A stretch of 64,000 nt of DNA from Lysobacterales bacterium 15-68-25 (lineage in GTDB: Bacteria; Pseudomonadota; Gammaproteobacteria; Xanthomonadales; Rhodanobacteraceae), in assembly GCA_002279065.1 (NCBI GenBank), contig NCKB01000012.1, forward strand, positions 62,001 through 126,000, given 5' to 3'. This document shows positions 25,311-34,405 of the stretch, piece by piece; the first letter of the stretch is position 1; each line of letters opens with the position of its first letter. The position numbers and the translations under genes were made by a program. Under the pieces are notes generated by a model. That model ran no database searches. It was not told where the DNA came from and worked only from the letters and a program-made list of their open reading frames with translations.

Positions 25311-26894
25311 ATGAGCTTCCGCCTGACCTACGCCACCATGTACAACCCGCCGGAAGCCATGCACGAACGCTTCGAGGCGGCGCTGGCCCGCGTCTCCGCC
25401 TCGCTCGGCGCGCGCCACGGCCTGTTCATCGACGGCCGCGACGTCGAGGCGGAGCACTCGGCCGATCGCCGCGCCCCGTTCGACAACACCCTGCACCTGG
25501 GCCACTTCGCGCTGGCCAGCGAGGCCGACGCCGATGCCGCGATGCGTGCGGCACAGGCGGCCTACCCCGCCTGGCGCGCCACCCCCGTCGCCGAACGCGC
25601 GCGGCTGATGCGCCGCGTCGGCGACCTGCTGGAGGAGCGCGTCTACGACATCGCCGCCGCGCTGGTGCTGGAAGTCGGCAAGAACCGCATGGAGGCGATC
25701 GGCGAAGCGCAGGAAACGGTGGACTTCTTCCGTCACTACGCGGACGACTTCGAAAGCCACGCCGGCTACCACCACACGCTGCCCGACGACCCGATCGAAG
25801 GCGTCGTCTCGCACAACGCCAGCGTGATGCGCCCGTATGGCGTGTGGGTGGTGATCGCACCGTTCAACTTCCCGCTGGCGCTGGCCGGCGGCCCCACCGC
25901 CGCGGCCCTTGTCACCGGCAACACAGTGGTGGTGAAGGGCGCCAGCGACACGCCGTGGGCCGCGCGCCTGCTGGCCGACTGCATCCGCGACGCCGGCCTG
26001 CCGCCGGGCGTGTTCAACTACCTCTCCGGCAGCAGCCGCGAAGTCGGTGCGGCGCTGGCGCAGCACCCGCTGGTCGCCGGCATCACCTTCACCGGCTCGG
26101 TGCCGGTCGGCCGCCAGCTGATGCGACAGATGGCCGGCGGCGCCTGGCCGCGGCCGTGCATCGCCGAGATGGGCGGCAAGAACCCCTGCATCGTCACCGA
26201 ACATGCCGACCTGGACGACGCCGCCGCCGGCATCGTGCGCTCGGCCTACGGCATGAGCGGGCAGAAATGCTCGGCGCTGTCGCGGCTGTACGCGCACGAG
26301 CGCGTCGCCGACGCGCTGATCGGCCGCCTGCAGCAGCTCATCGGCGCCATCCGCGTCGGCGATCCCCGCCAGCGCGATCACTGGATGGGCCCGGTGGTGA
26401 ACGCCACCGCCTACGGCAACTACCGACAGTATGTCGACGAACTGGAGGCCGGAGGCGCCACCGTGCTGGCGGGCGGCCGCCGCTTCGGCGAAGGCACCGG
26501 CGGGCCGGACGAGTTCGCCCGCGGCTACTACGTCGAACCCACCCTGGCCGAAGCGCCGCTGGGTCATCCGCTGTGGCAACACGAGATGTTCCTGCCGATC
26601 CTCACCCTGCACCGCGTGCGCGACCGCGACGAGGCGATGCGACTGGCCAACGACACCTCCATGGGCCTCACCGCCGGCTTCTACGGCGGCGCCGACGAGG
26701 TGGCGTGGTTCCACGAACACATCGAGGCCGGCGTGACCTACGCCAACCGTCCGCAGGGCGCGACCACCGGTGCCTGGCCGGGCTACCAGCCGTTCGGCGG
26801 CTGGAAGGGCTCCGGCTCCACCGGCAAGGCGATCGCCTCGTTCTATTACCTGGCGCAGTACCTGCGCGAACAGTCCCGCACGGTGGTCGAGTGA
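25311..26894 (+). CDS. NAD(P)-dependent aldehyde dehydrogenase (P5C-dehydrogenase-like subgroup)
   Basis: A 527-residue aldehyde dehydrogenase. The general base is Glu286 (AEMGGKNP) and the catalytic Cys320 is in SGQKCSALSR. The Rossmann region FTGSVPVGR and the C-terminal NRPQGATTGAWPGYQPFGGWKGSG are present. The GQKCSA context and the NRP.GA..G..PFGGWK ending are typical of the glutamate-semialdehyde (P5C) dehydrogenase branch, but no proline dehydrogenase is nearby. Placed between two aminotransferase genes, it probably oxidises the aldehyde made by transamination of an omega-amino acid. ATG at 25311 has GAGG upstream. Exact aldehyde unknown. Confidence 0.85.
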   Translation: MSFRLTYATMYNPPEAMHERFEAALARVSASLGARHGLFIDGRDVEAEHSADRRAPFDNTLHLGHFALASEADADAAMRAAQAAYPAWRATPVAERARLMRRVGDLLEERVYDIAAALVLEVGKNRMEAIGEAQETVDFFRHYADDFESHAGYHHTLPDDPIEGVVSHNASVMRPYGVWVVIAPFNFPLALAGGPTAAALVTGNTVVVKGASDTPWAARLLADCIRDAGLPPGVFNYLSGSSREVGAALAQHPLVAGITFTGSVPVGRQLMRQMAGGAWPRPCIAEMGGKNPCIVTEHADLDDAAAGIVRSAYGMSGQKCSALSRLYAHERVADALIGRLQQLIGAIRVGDPRQRDHWMGPVVNATAYGNYRQYVDELEAGGATVLAGGRRFGEGTGGPDEFARGYYVEPTLAEAPLGHPLWQHEMFLPILTLHRVRDRDEAMRLANDTSMGLTAGFYGGADEVAWFHEHIEAGVTYANRPQGATTGAWPGYQPFGGWKGSGSTGKAIASFYYLAQYLREQSRTVVE

Positions 26895-26904
26895 GCGCAC
26901 ACGG

Positions 26905-27762
26905 ATGAGCTGCATGCACCTGGAACTTGCCGATGCCATCGAGCGGTTCGTCCACGATGGCGCCAGCGTCGCGCTGGAAGGCTTCACCCATCTGATCCCG
27001 TTCGCCGCCGGTCACGAGATCATCCGCCAGCGCAAGCGCGACCTGCACCTGATCCGCATGACGCCGGACCTGATCTACGACCAGCTGATCGGCATGGGCT
27101 GCGCGCGCCGGCTCACCTTCTCCTGGGGCGGCAACCCGGGCGTGGGTTCGCTGCACCGCCTGCGCGATGCGGTGGAGCACAGCTGGCCGGGCCCGCTGGA
27201 GCTCAACGAGCACAGCCATGCCGGCATGGCCGCCGCGTTCACCGCCGGCGCGGCGCGGCTGCCGTTCGGCGTGCTGCGCGGCTACATCGGCACCGACCTG
27301 CCCGCGCACAACCCGAACATCCGCCGCGTCGCCTGCCCGTTCACCGGCGAGGCGCTGGCCGCGGTGCCCGCGCTCAATCCCGACGTCACCATCCTGCACG
27401 CACAGCGCGCCGACCGGGCCGGCAACGTCGCCATCGACGGCATCGTCGGTGCCGCGCGCGAGGCGGCACTGGCGGCGAAGATGCTGATCGTCACCGTCGA
27501 GGAGATCGTCGACGCGCTGCCGCCGGCGATGAACGCCATCGTGCTGCCGCACTGGACGGTGGGCGCGGTGGTGCATTGCCGCGGCGGCGCCTACCCGTCC
27601 TACGCGCAGGGCCACTACGCCCGCGACAACGCCTTCTACCAGCGCTGGGACACGATCGCCCGCGATCGCCAGCGCTTCCTCGACTGGATGGACCACCACG
27701 TGCTCGGCACCCGCGACCACCGCGCCTTCCTGGCCTCGCTGCAGACGGAGGCCACCGCATGA
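26905..27762 (+). CDS. catI: CoA-transferase subunit A (CatI/GctA-like)
   Basis: A 285-residue alpha subunit of a family I CoA-transferase. Sequence features such as DGASVALEGFTHLIPF at the start, RMTPDLIYDQLIGMGCA, SWGGNPGVGSLHR and the C-terminal DWMDHHVLG region match CatI (3-oxoadipate CoA-transferase, catechol branch) and glutaconate CoA-transferase A. It would form a heteromer with the next gene product and transfer CoA from succinyl-CoA to a dicarboxylate such as 3-oxoadipate. ATG at 26905, 10 nt after the dehydrogenase; an alternative ATG is at 26914. Its stop overlaps the subunit B start. Confidence 0.85.
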   Translation: MSCMHLELADAIERFVHDGASVALEGFTHLIPFAAGHEIIRQRKRDLHLIRMTPDLIYDQLIGMGCARRLTFSWGGNPGVGSLHRLRDAVEHSWPGPLELNEHSHAGMAAAFTAGAARLPFGVLRGYIGTDLPAHNPNIRRVACPFTGEALAAVPALNPDVTILHAQRADRAGNVAIDGIVGAAREAALAAKMLIVTVEEIVDALPPAMNAIVLPHWTVGAVVHCRGGAYPSYAQGHYARDNAFYQRWDTIARDRQRFLDWMDHHVLGTRDHRAFLASLQTEATA

Positions 27763-28544
27763 GCGCCTGTACCCGCGACGAGTGGATGACCGTCGCCGCG
27801 GCCCGCCTGCTGGCCAACGACAGCGTCTGCTTCGTCGGCATCGGCCTGCCCAGCGCCGCCTGCAACCTGGCCCGCCTCACCCACGCGCCGGAGATCGTGC
27901 TGATCTACGAATCCGGCACCATCGGCACGCGGCCGGATGTGCTGCCGCTGTCGATCGGCGACGGCGAGCTGGCCGAGACCGCCGCATGCGTGGTGCCGCT
28001 GCCGGAGATCTTCAGCTTCTACCTGCAGGCCGGGCGCGTGGACGTCGGTTTCCTCGGCGCGGCGCAGATCGACCGCTTCGGCAACCTCAACAGCACCGTG
28101 ATCGGCCCGTACGAGCTGCCGTCCACACGGCTGCCCGGCGCCGGCGGCGCGCCGGAGATCGCACTGCACGCCAAACAGGTCTTCGTGATGGCGCGGGCCA
28201 CGCCGCGCAGCTTCGTCGAGCAGCTGGATTTCCGCAGCAGCGCCGGCTACCTCGACGGCCACGGCGCCCGCGCACGCGCCGGTGCGCCCGGCGGCGGCCC
28301 GCGTGCGGTGATCACCGACTTCGGCATGCTCGCCCCGCACCCCGAGAGCGAGGAGCTGCAGCTGGTCGCCCTGTTCGAGGGCGTCAGCGTGGACGAAGCC
28401 CGCGCCGCCATCGGCTGGCCGCTGCTCGTCGCCGACCGTCTGGACACCATCGCCCCGCCCGGCGCGCACGAGCTGGACACCCTGCGCGCACTCAACACCC
28501 GCACCCGCGAGGCGCACGCGCGCCCCGTGCACATCCCCCTCTGA
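27759..28544 (+). CDS. catJ: CoA-transferase subunit B (CatJ/GctB-like)
   Basis: A 261-residue beta subunit carrying the catalytic glutamate, Glu51 in IYESGTIG. The blocks KPD/RPDVLPLSIGDGELAETA, VGFLGAAQIDRFGNLNSTVIG and RLPGAGGAPEIA are characteristic of CatJ-type 3-oxoadipate CoA-transferases. ATGA overlap with subunit A gives tight coupling and fixes the start. With the PcaF-like thiolase of the opposite arm it makes a complete 3-oxoadipate to succinyl-CoA plus acetyl-CoA step pair, if that is the substrate. Confidence 0.87.
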   Translation: MSACTRDEWMTVAAARLLANDSVCFVGIGLPSAACNLARLTHAPEIVLIYESGTIGTRPDVLPLSIGDGELAETAACVVPLPEIFSFYLQAGRVDVGFLGAAQIDRFGNLNSTVIGPYELPSTRLPGAGGAPEIALHAKQVFVMARATPRSFVEQLDFRSSAGYLDGHGARARAGAPGGGPRAVITDFGMLAPHPESEELQLVALFEGVSVDEARAAIGWPLLVADRLDTIAPPGAHELDTLRALNTRTREAHARPVHIPL

Positions 28545-28560
28545 CACGAAAGGTTCTGCC

Positions 28561-29880
28561 GTGAACGCCCACATCAAGACCGCTCTCCCCGGACCCAAGG
28601 CGCAGGCGATGATCGCCCGCGACGCCGAAGTGATCTCGCCGTCCTACCCGCGCGACTATCCGTTCGTGATGTCCCACGGCCGCGGCACCGAAGTGTGGGA
28701 CGTGGATGGCAACCGCTTCCTCGACTTCATGGCCGGCATCGCCGTGTGCGCCACCGGCCACGCGCACCCGCAGGTGGTCAAGGCGGTGCAGGACGCGGCG
28801 GCGAAGTTCCTGCACATCTCCAGCGACTACTGGCACGAGCAGATGGTCGGCCTGGGCGAGCGGCTGGCCGCGATCGCGCCGATGGGCGAGCCGGCGATGA
28901 GCTTCATCTGCCAGTCCGGTACCGAGGCGGTGGAAGGCGCGCTCAAGCTGGCCCGCTACGTCACCGGCCGGCCGCGTTTCATCGGCTTCCTCGGCGGCTT
29001 CCACGGCCGCACCTTCGGCTCGCTGTCGTTCACCTCCAGCAAGTACACCCAGCAGAAGGGCTTCTCGCCCACGCTGGCCGGCGTCACCCACGTGCCCTAC
29101 CCCAACCCGTACCGCCCGCTGTTCGCCGGCGACGACCAGGGCGAGGCGGTGCTCGACTACATGCGCATGCTGTTCCAGCGCAGCGTGCCGCCGAGCGAGG
29201 TAGCGGCGGTGCTGGTGGAGCCGATGCAGGGCGAAGGCGGCTACCTGACACCGCCGGACGGCTTCCTCGCCGGCCTGCGCGCGCTGTGCGACGAGCACGG
29301 CATCCTGCTGATCTTCGACGAGGTGCAGTCGGGCATCGGCCGCACCGGCAAGATGTTCGCCTGCGAGCACTGGGGCGTGAAGCCGGACATCCTGACCTCG
29401 GCCAAGGGCCTGGGCTCGGGCCTGCCGATCGGTGCGGTGATCGCCAAGAAGTCGATCATGTCGCAGTGGAAGCGCGGCGCCCACGGCAACACCTACGGCG
29501 GCAATCCGATCACCTGCGCCGCCGCCAACGCCACGCTGGACCTGGTCCGCGGCGGCCTGTCCGACAACGCCGCCAAGGTCGGCGAGCACTTCATCGCCCG
29601 CCTGCGCGAACTGCAGCGCGACTACCCGTGCATCGGCGACGTCCGCGGCAAGGGCCTGTGGATCGGCATGGAGCTGGTCGAGAACGACGCCAGGAAGACC
29701 CCCGCCACCGCGCTGTGCGATGCGGTGATCACCCGTGCGTATCACAACGGCCTGCTGCTGCTCTCCTGCGGCACCAGCACAGTGCGCTTCATGCCGCCGC
29801 TCACGGTGAGCACGGAGGAAGTGGACGAGGCGATCGCCCTGCTGCGCGCCAGCCTCGACCAGGCGCTGGCCCGGGCCTGA
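28561..29880 (+). CDS. Class III aminotransferase (GabT/ArgD-like)
   Basis: A 439-residue PLP aminotransferase. The Schiff-base Lys282 is in TSAKGLGSGLPIGAV, Asp in IFDEVQSGIGRTGK, and the phosphate-binding STGTEAVEGALKLAR-like QSGTEAVEGALKLAR is near 119-133. It is closest in feel to 4-aminobutyrate and acetylornithine aminotransferases and shares little beyond family motifs with the first aminotransferase of this arm (23981), so the two probably have different amine donors. GTG start at 28561 with AAAGG upstream, 16 nt after catJ. Last clear gene of the catabolic arm. Confidence 0.87.
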   Translation: MNAHIKTALPGPKAQAMIARDAEVISPSYPRDYPFVMSHGRGTEVWDVDGNRFLDFMAGIAVCATGHAHPQVVKAVQDAAAKFLHISSDYWHEQMVGLGERLAAIAPMGEPAMSFICQSGTEAVEGALKLARYVTGRPRFIGFLGGFHGRTFGSLSFTSSKYTQQKGFSPTLAGVTHVPYPNPYRPLFAGDDQGEAVLDYMRMLFQRSVPPSEVAAVLVEPMQGEGGYLTPPDGFLAGLRALCDEHGILLIFDEVQSGIGRTGKMFACEHWGVKPDILTSAKGLGSGLPIGAVIAKKSIMSQWKRGAHGNTYGGNPITCAAANATLDLVRGGLSDNAAKVGEHFIARLRELQRDYPCIGDVRGKGLWIGMELVENDARKTPATALCDAVITRAYHNGLLLLSCGTSTVRFMPPLTVSTEEVDEAIALLRASLDQALARA

Positions 29881-29882
29881 GC

Positions 29883-30074
29883 ATGAAGCCCCGCGCGAAC
29901 GCCGCACCGATCGCTGCCGCTCTGCCGGCGGCAATGTCCGATGCGGCGTCCGCGCAAGCCACCCCCGCCGGACGCCACCTCAAGTTCACCGATCTGGAAC
30001 AGGCGCGCGTCGCCCGTTGCGCGCCGGTCGCCGGCCGCACGCCTGCGCTGCCCATGCAAGGAGATCGCCGATGA
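29883..30074 (+). CDS. Possible small ORF between aminotransferase and S9 peptidase
   Basis: A 63-codon ORF that starts two bases after the aminotransferase stop and whose TGA overlaps the ATG of the next gene as ATGA. The predicted product is Ala/Arg-rich with a KFTDLEQARVARC stretch and no recognised domain or signal. Its placement is what a translationally coupled small gene would show. However, the frame is also open far upstream by GC bias and the ribosome site is weak, so it may be spacer. Confidence 0.25.
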   Translation: MKPRANAAPIAAALPAAMSDAASAQATPAGRHLKFTDLEQARVARCAPVAGRTPALPMQGDRR

Positions 30075-32107
30075 TCCGACGCCTGCCCGGACTCGCCCTG
30101 CTGGCTCTACTGGCACTGCCGCTGGCCGCACACGCCGCCGAGAAGACCCCGTTCACCCCGGCCGACATCAACCGGCTCGTCGGCCTTTCCGACCCGGCCT
30201 TGTCACCGGACGGCCGCTGGCTCCTCTACACCGTCACCACGAACAACGCCGACACCGACCAGCCGCAGTCGGATCTCTGGCGGGTCGGCTTCGACGGTCG
30301 CGGACGCACCCAGCTCACCCACACGCCCGACGCCGACGAGTCGCAGGCGGAGTGGTCGGGCGACGGCAAGCTCATCGCCTTCCTGTCCGACCGCAAGACC
30401 GGCACGGACAAGGACGACGAAGACAGCGGCTCGCAGGTCTGGACGATGCCCGCCGACGGCGGCGAGGCGCACCAGGTCACCCATCTCCCCGCCGGCGTGG
30501 AGGAGTTCGCGCTGTCGCCGGACGGCAAGCGGCTGGCGGTGATCGCCTTCGACCCCGAGCGTCCGCCGGGAACCAAGAAGCCGAAGAACCCGCCGCCGAT
30601 CGTCACCGACCGCTTCCAGTTCAAGGACGACGACTCGGGCTGGCTGGGCGCGCGCCACAAGCACCTGTACGTGGTCGACATCGCCAGCGGCCAGGCCACC
30701 GAGCTCACTCCCGGCACGCACGACGAGCAGTTGCCTGCGTGGTCGCCGGACAGCCGGCAGATCGCCTACGTCACCAAGCGCGGTGCCGACCCCGATCGCC
30801 ATCTCAACTACGACATCTACGTCATCGACGCCCGCGCCGGTGCCAGGGAGCGCCAGCTCACCACCTTCCCCGGCGCCGACCTCGATCCGTACTGGGTCTC
30901 GCGCCCGGCCTGGTCGCCGGACGGCAAGCGCATCGCCTACCTGCAGGGCGGCGATGACCACTGGATCTACTACGCGCCCTGGCAGCTGGCGGTGATCGAC
31001 GTAGCCACCGGCAAGGCGACCATTCCCGCACCGATCGACCGCTGCTTCACCCACCCGACCTGGGCGCCGGACGGGCGCAGCGTGTACGCGCTCATCGAGC
31101 AGGCCGAGGTCACCCACCTGGCGCGCATCGACGTGCCCAGCGGCAAGGTCACCGAGCTGACCCACGGCGACCGTTTCGACGTGGACCTGTCGGTGGCACG
31201 CGACGGCCGCATCGCCGTGCTCGGCGGCGACGACCTGCACCCCTACAACATCGCCGCGCTCGATGGCGGCCACCTGCGCCTGCTGGCCGACCACAACGAG
31301 TGGCTGGCCGGCAGGCAACTGGCGAACACCGAGACCCTGCACTTCACCGGCGCCGACGGCACCAGGCTCGACGCGCTGCTGGTGAAGCCGATCGGCTACG
31401 TCAAGGGCCAGCGCTACCCGACCATCCTGCGCGTGCATGGTGGCCCGGTGTACCAGTTCAGCCATGAGTTCATGGAGGACTGGCAGGTCTACGCGGCCAA
31501 CGGCTTCGCCGTGCTGGCGGTGAACCCGCGCGGCAGCTCCGGCCGCGGCTTCGACTTCGCCAAGGCGATCTACGCCGACTGGGGCGACAAGGACATGCAG
31601 GACCTGATGGCCGGCGTAGACCATGCAATCAAGCTCGGCGTCGCCGATCCGGACCACCTGGGCATCGGCGGCTGGAGCTACGGCGCCATCCTCACCGATG
31701 AGGTGATCGCCCGCACCACGCGCTTCAAGGCGGCGATCAGCGGTGCCGGCACCGGCAACATGTACGGCATGTACGGCGATGACGAATACGCCCGCGAGTA
31801 CGAGCTGGAACTGGGCACGCCCTGGGACCACCGCGCCGCCTGGGACCGCGTCAGCTACCCGTTCCTGCACGCCGACCGCATCACCACACCCACGCTGTTC
31901 CAGTGCGGCCAGATCGACTTCAACGTGCCGTGCATCGGCGCCGAGCAGATGTACCAGGCGCTGCGTTCGCGCAACGTGCCGACCGAGCTGGTGGTCTATC
32001 CCGGCCAGCACCACGAGATCAGCGTGCCGAGCTACCTGCTCGACCGCATGCGCCGCAACCTCGCCTGGTACGAGCGCTTCCTCAAGCCGGGGGACAAGGC
32101 GCCGTGA
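30071..32107 (+). CDS. Exported S9 prolyl-oligopeptidase-family peptidase
   Basis: A 678-residue serine peptidase with a signal peptide (cleavage near AHAAE, residue 23). The N-terminal part is a WD40/TolB-like beta-propeller with repeated SPDGKR/WSPDG motifs (about 35-390). The C-terminal alpha/beta hydrolase domain has Ser536 (GGWSYG), Asp616 (GQIDFN) and His647 or His648 (GQHHE). It should remove dipeptides or act on oligopeptides in the periplasm. AAGGAG precedes the ATG. It follows the catabolic arm on the same strand, so it may be co-transcribed, and is convergent with the P1 peptidase 11 nt downstream. Confidence 0.9.
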   Translation: MIRRLPGLALLALLALPLAAHAAEKTPFTPADINRLVGLSDPALSPDGRWLLYTVTTNNADTDQPQSDLWRVGFDGRGRTQLTHTPDADESQAEWSGDGKLIAFLSDRKTGTDKDDEDSGSQVWTMPADGGEAHQVTHLPAGVEEFALSPDGKRLAVIAFDPERPPGTKKPKNPPPIVTDRFQFKDDDSGWLGARHKHLYVVDIASGQATELTPGTHDEQLPAWSPDSRQIAYVTKRGADPDRHLNYDIYVIDARAGARERQLTTFPGADLDPYWVSRPAWSPDGKRIAYLQGGDDHWIYYAPWQLAVIDVATGKATIPAPIDRCFTHPTWAPDGRSVYALIEQAEVTHLARIDVPSGKVTELTHGDRFDVDLSVARDGRIAVLGGDDLHPYNIAALDGGHLRLLADHNEWLAGRQLANTETLHFTGADGTRLDALLVKPIGYVKGQRYPTILRVHGGPVYQFSHEFMEDWQVYAANGFAVLAVNPRGSSGRGFDFAKAIYADWGDKDMQDLMAGVDHAIKLGVADPDHLGIGGWSYGAILTDEVIARTTRFKAAISGAGTGNMYGMYGDDEYAREYELELGTPWDHRAAWDRVSYPFLHADRITTPTLFQCGQIDFNVPCIGAEQMYQALRSRNVPTELVVYPGQHHEISVPSYLLDRMRRNLAWYERFLKPGDKAP

Positions 32108-32118
32108 CCCGGGCTCCC

Positions 32119-33276
32119 TCAGTGCGGCGGCTGGTAGCGACCGAAGCGCTTGAGCAGCGCGACCAGCTCCGCATGGGGGATCGCCTTGGCACAGTGCCCG
32201 CCCTCGCCGCACATGTCCTTCGCCGCGATCATCGCGTTGACGATGGCCTCTTCCGCGGCCTGCGCGGTGGCCTCGAACAGCGGATCGATGTGGTCGTTGC
32301 CGATGAAGCTGGCCTGCTGCAGCGGCCGGTCGTGCAGCGCGTCGGCGTTGGCGGTGGAGAACGCCACGAAGATGTCGCCCGAGCCGTTGCCGGAGTAGCT
32401 GCCCATCCGCGCCAGCCCCATGCCGGCGCGCCGGGCGATGCGCTTCAACTGGTGCGGCAGCAGCGGCGCATCGGTCGCCACCACGATGATGATCGAGCCG
32501 GTGTCCACCGCCGCCGGGTTGGTCGCGCTGTACAGGCGGTCCTCGCGCAGGTACTGGCCCACCGGCACGCCGGCGATGCGCAGGCTGTCGCGCAGCCCGT
32601 AGTTGGCCTGCACCAGCACGCCCAGGGTGTACGTCGACTCGCCGATGCGCACGCGCCGCGAGGCGGTGCCGATGCCGCACTTGAACTCGTGGCAGATCAT
32701 GCCGGTGCCGCCGCCGACGTTGCCTTCGGCGACCGGCCCGCCCTTCGCTTCATGCAACGCCCGCGCGGCATCCGCGGCATGCACGTGGAAACCGTTGATG
32801 TCGTTGAGCTCGCCGTCCCAGGTCTCGGCCACCACCGGCAGCGACCACCAGTAGCCCGAGGCGTCCGCGCCGCCGGCGTGCACGCGTTCGGCGATCACCG
32901 CATCGCGCACCACGCCCACGCTGTGGGTGTTGGTCAGCATCACCGGCCCCTCCAGCTGACCGGACTCCTCCAGCCAGGTGGTGCCGGTCATCTCGCCGTT
33001 GCCGTTGAGCGCGAACCAGCCGCCGAACGCGGGGATCTCGTAGCTGGCCCTGCCGCGTGGCAGGATCGCGGTCACGCCAGTGCGCACCTTGTGACCGTCG
33101 GGGAGGTCGCGGATCAAGGTGACCTGGCCCACGGTGACGCCGGCGACGTCGGTGATGGCATTGAGCGGCCCGGGGGTGCCGTCGAACGGAATGCCCAGGT
33201 CGCGTGCGCGGGGACCGGCCGCCTGTGCCAGTCCGGCCAGCGCACACAGCGCCAGCGTCAGCTTGAAACGGAACAT
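32119..33276 (-). CDS. P1-family aminopeptidase (DmpA/BapA-like)
   Basis: A 385-residue Ntn-type autoprocessing aminopeptidase of the DmpA/beta-peptidyl aminopeptidase family, with a signal peptide (residues 1-20). The nucleophile and self-cleavage site is the Gly-Ser in VDTGSIIIVVATDAP (Ser261), which becomes the N-terminus of the beta chain. Upstream GNVGGGTGM and LVQANYG blocks are conserved in the family. Members remove D-, L- or beta-amino acids from peptides, so release of beta-alanine-type residues is possible. GGGGGAGG precedes the ATG. It is the only minus-strand gene between the S9 and Rieske genes. Confidence 0.88.
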   Translation of the reverse strand: MFRFKLTLALCALAGLAQAAGPRARDLGIPFDGTPGPLNAITDVAGVTVGQVTLIRDLPDGHKVRTGVTAILPRGRASYEIPAFGGWFALNGNGEMTGTTWLEESGQLEGPVMLTNTHSVGVVRDAVIAERVHAGGADASGYWWSLPVVAETWDGELNDINGFHVHAADAARALHEAKGGPVAEGNVGGGTGMICHEFKCGIGTASRRVRIGESTYTLGVLVQANYGLRDSLRIAGVPVGQYLREDRLYSATNPAAVDTGSIIIVVATDAPLLPHQLKRIARRAGMGLARMGSYSGNGSGDIFVAFSTANADALHDRPLQQASFIGNDHIDPLFEATAQAAEEAIVNAMIAAKDMCGEGGHCAKAIPHAELVALLKRFGRYQPPH

Positions 33277-33337
33277 GAGGCCTCCCCCGAAGCGACCGTC
33301 GTCGTCGCGCCAGTCTATTCCGATCGCGGAGCACTGC

Positions 33338-34405
33338 ATGCAAGCTGAGACGTATCCCCCCGGCCTCGACCACGCCACCGCCCTGCCCGCCCGCTACTAC
33401 GTCGGCGAGGCGATGCTGGCGATGGAGCAACGCGCCGTATTCGCCCGCAGCTGGCAGCTGGTGGCGCACCAGGGCCAGCTCGCCGAACCGGGCGACCACG
33501 TGGTGGAACAGGTCGGCCACGTGCCGGTGATCGTGGTGCGCGGGCAGGACGGCGTGCTGCGCGGCTTCGTCAACGTCTGCCGCCACCGCGCCGGCCCGCT
33601 GGCGCTGTGCAACGGCAAGGGCGCGCGCGCCCTGCACTGCAAGTACCACGGCTGGACCTACACACTGGAAGGCCAGCTGCGCAGCGCGCCGGAGATGCAG
33701 GGCGCGGCGGACTTCGACGTCGCCGACATCCGCCTGCCGCCAATCCGCGTGCACGAGTGGCAGGGCCTGGTGTTCGTGGCGCTGGACGACGCCGTGCCGC
33801 CGTTTGAGCAGGTCTACGGCGGCATCGCCGAGCGCATCGCGCCGATCGATCTCTCGGCGATGCGCTACCTGCGTCGCGACAGCTACGAGATCGACTGCAA
33901 CTGGAAGGTCTACGTCGACAACTTCCTCGAGGGCTACCACCTGCCGCACGTGCATCCGGGGCTCTCGAAGGTGCTGGACTACCGCGCCTACGACACCGAG
34001 CTGTTCGACTGGTACTCGCTGCAGTCCTCGCCGCTGCGCAACAGCACCGCGATCTACGGCGACGGCGAGGCGTTCTATTACTTCGTCTACCCCAACGTGA
34101 TGCTCAACATCATGCCGGGGCGGCTGCAGACCAACCGCATCGTGCCGCTGGGGCCGGACCGCTGCCGCGTGGAGTTCGACTACTACTACGCGCAGGATGC
34201 CGCCGCGCAGGCGCGCATCGCCGCCGACCAGGAATTCAGCGACGAGGTGCAGCAGGAGGACATCGACATCTGCGTCGCCGTGCAGCGCGGCCTCACCTCC
34301 GGCACCTACGAGGCCGGCCGGCTGTGCCCGAAACGCGAGAGCGGGGTCTGGCATTTCCACAACCAGCTGCGCGCGGCCTACGCCGCCGCGGGAGAGCACG
34401 CGTGA
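33338..34405 (+). CDS. Rieske non-heme iron oxygenase, alpha subunit (choline monooxygenase/GbcA/Stc2-like)
   Basis: A 355-residue oxygenase component. The Rieske [2Fe-2S] ligands are Cys81, His83, Cys101 and His104 (C-X-H-X17-C-X2-H). The mononuclear iron site is His201 and His206 in EGYHLPHVH, with an Asp near 315-320 (EDIDIC) as the third ligand. The residue bridging the two centres, normally Asp, is Glu198, as known for the quaternary-amine oxygenases (CntA type). Members hydroxylate or demethylate betaines. The needed reductase is not in the window. GGAG precedes ATG 33338. Its stop overlaps the following GTG as GTGA. Confidence 0.85.
   Translation: MQAETYPPGLDHATALPARYYVGEAMLAMEQRAVFARSWQLVAHQGQLAEPGDHVVEQVGHVPVIVVRGQDGVLRGFVNVCRHRAGPLALCNGKGARALHCKYHGWTYTLEGQLRSAPEMQGAADFDVADIRLPPIRVHEWQGLVFVALDDAVPPFEQVYGGIAERIAPIDLSAMRYLRRDSYEIDCNWKVYVDNFLEGYHLPHVHPGLSKVLDYRAYDTELFDWYSLQSSPLRNSTAIYGDGEAFYYFVYPNVMLNIMPGRLQTNRIVPLGPDRCRVEFDYYYAQDAAAQARIAADQEFSDEVQQEDIDICVAVQRGLTSGTYEAGRLCPKRESGVWHFHNQLRAAYAAAGEHA

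Noticed and set aside
25311..26894. Naming the aldehyde dehydrogenase as L-glutamate gamma-semialdehyde dehydrogenase (RocA/PutA)
   Set aside because: Only subgroup-level motifs match, no proline dehydrogenase is nearby, and the context points to another aldehyde.
21867..28544. Reading the locus as an ordinary protocatechuate/catechol beta-ketoadipate cluster
   Set aside because: Only the last two steps and a regulator match; no pcaHGBCD or catABC genes are present and aminotransferases replace them.
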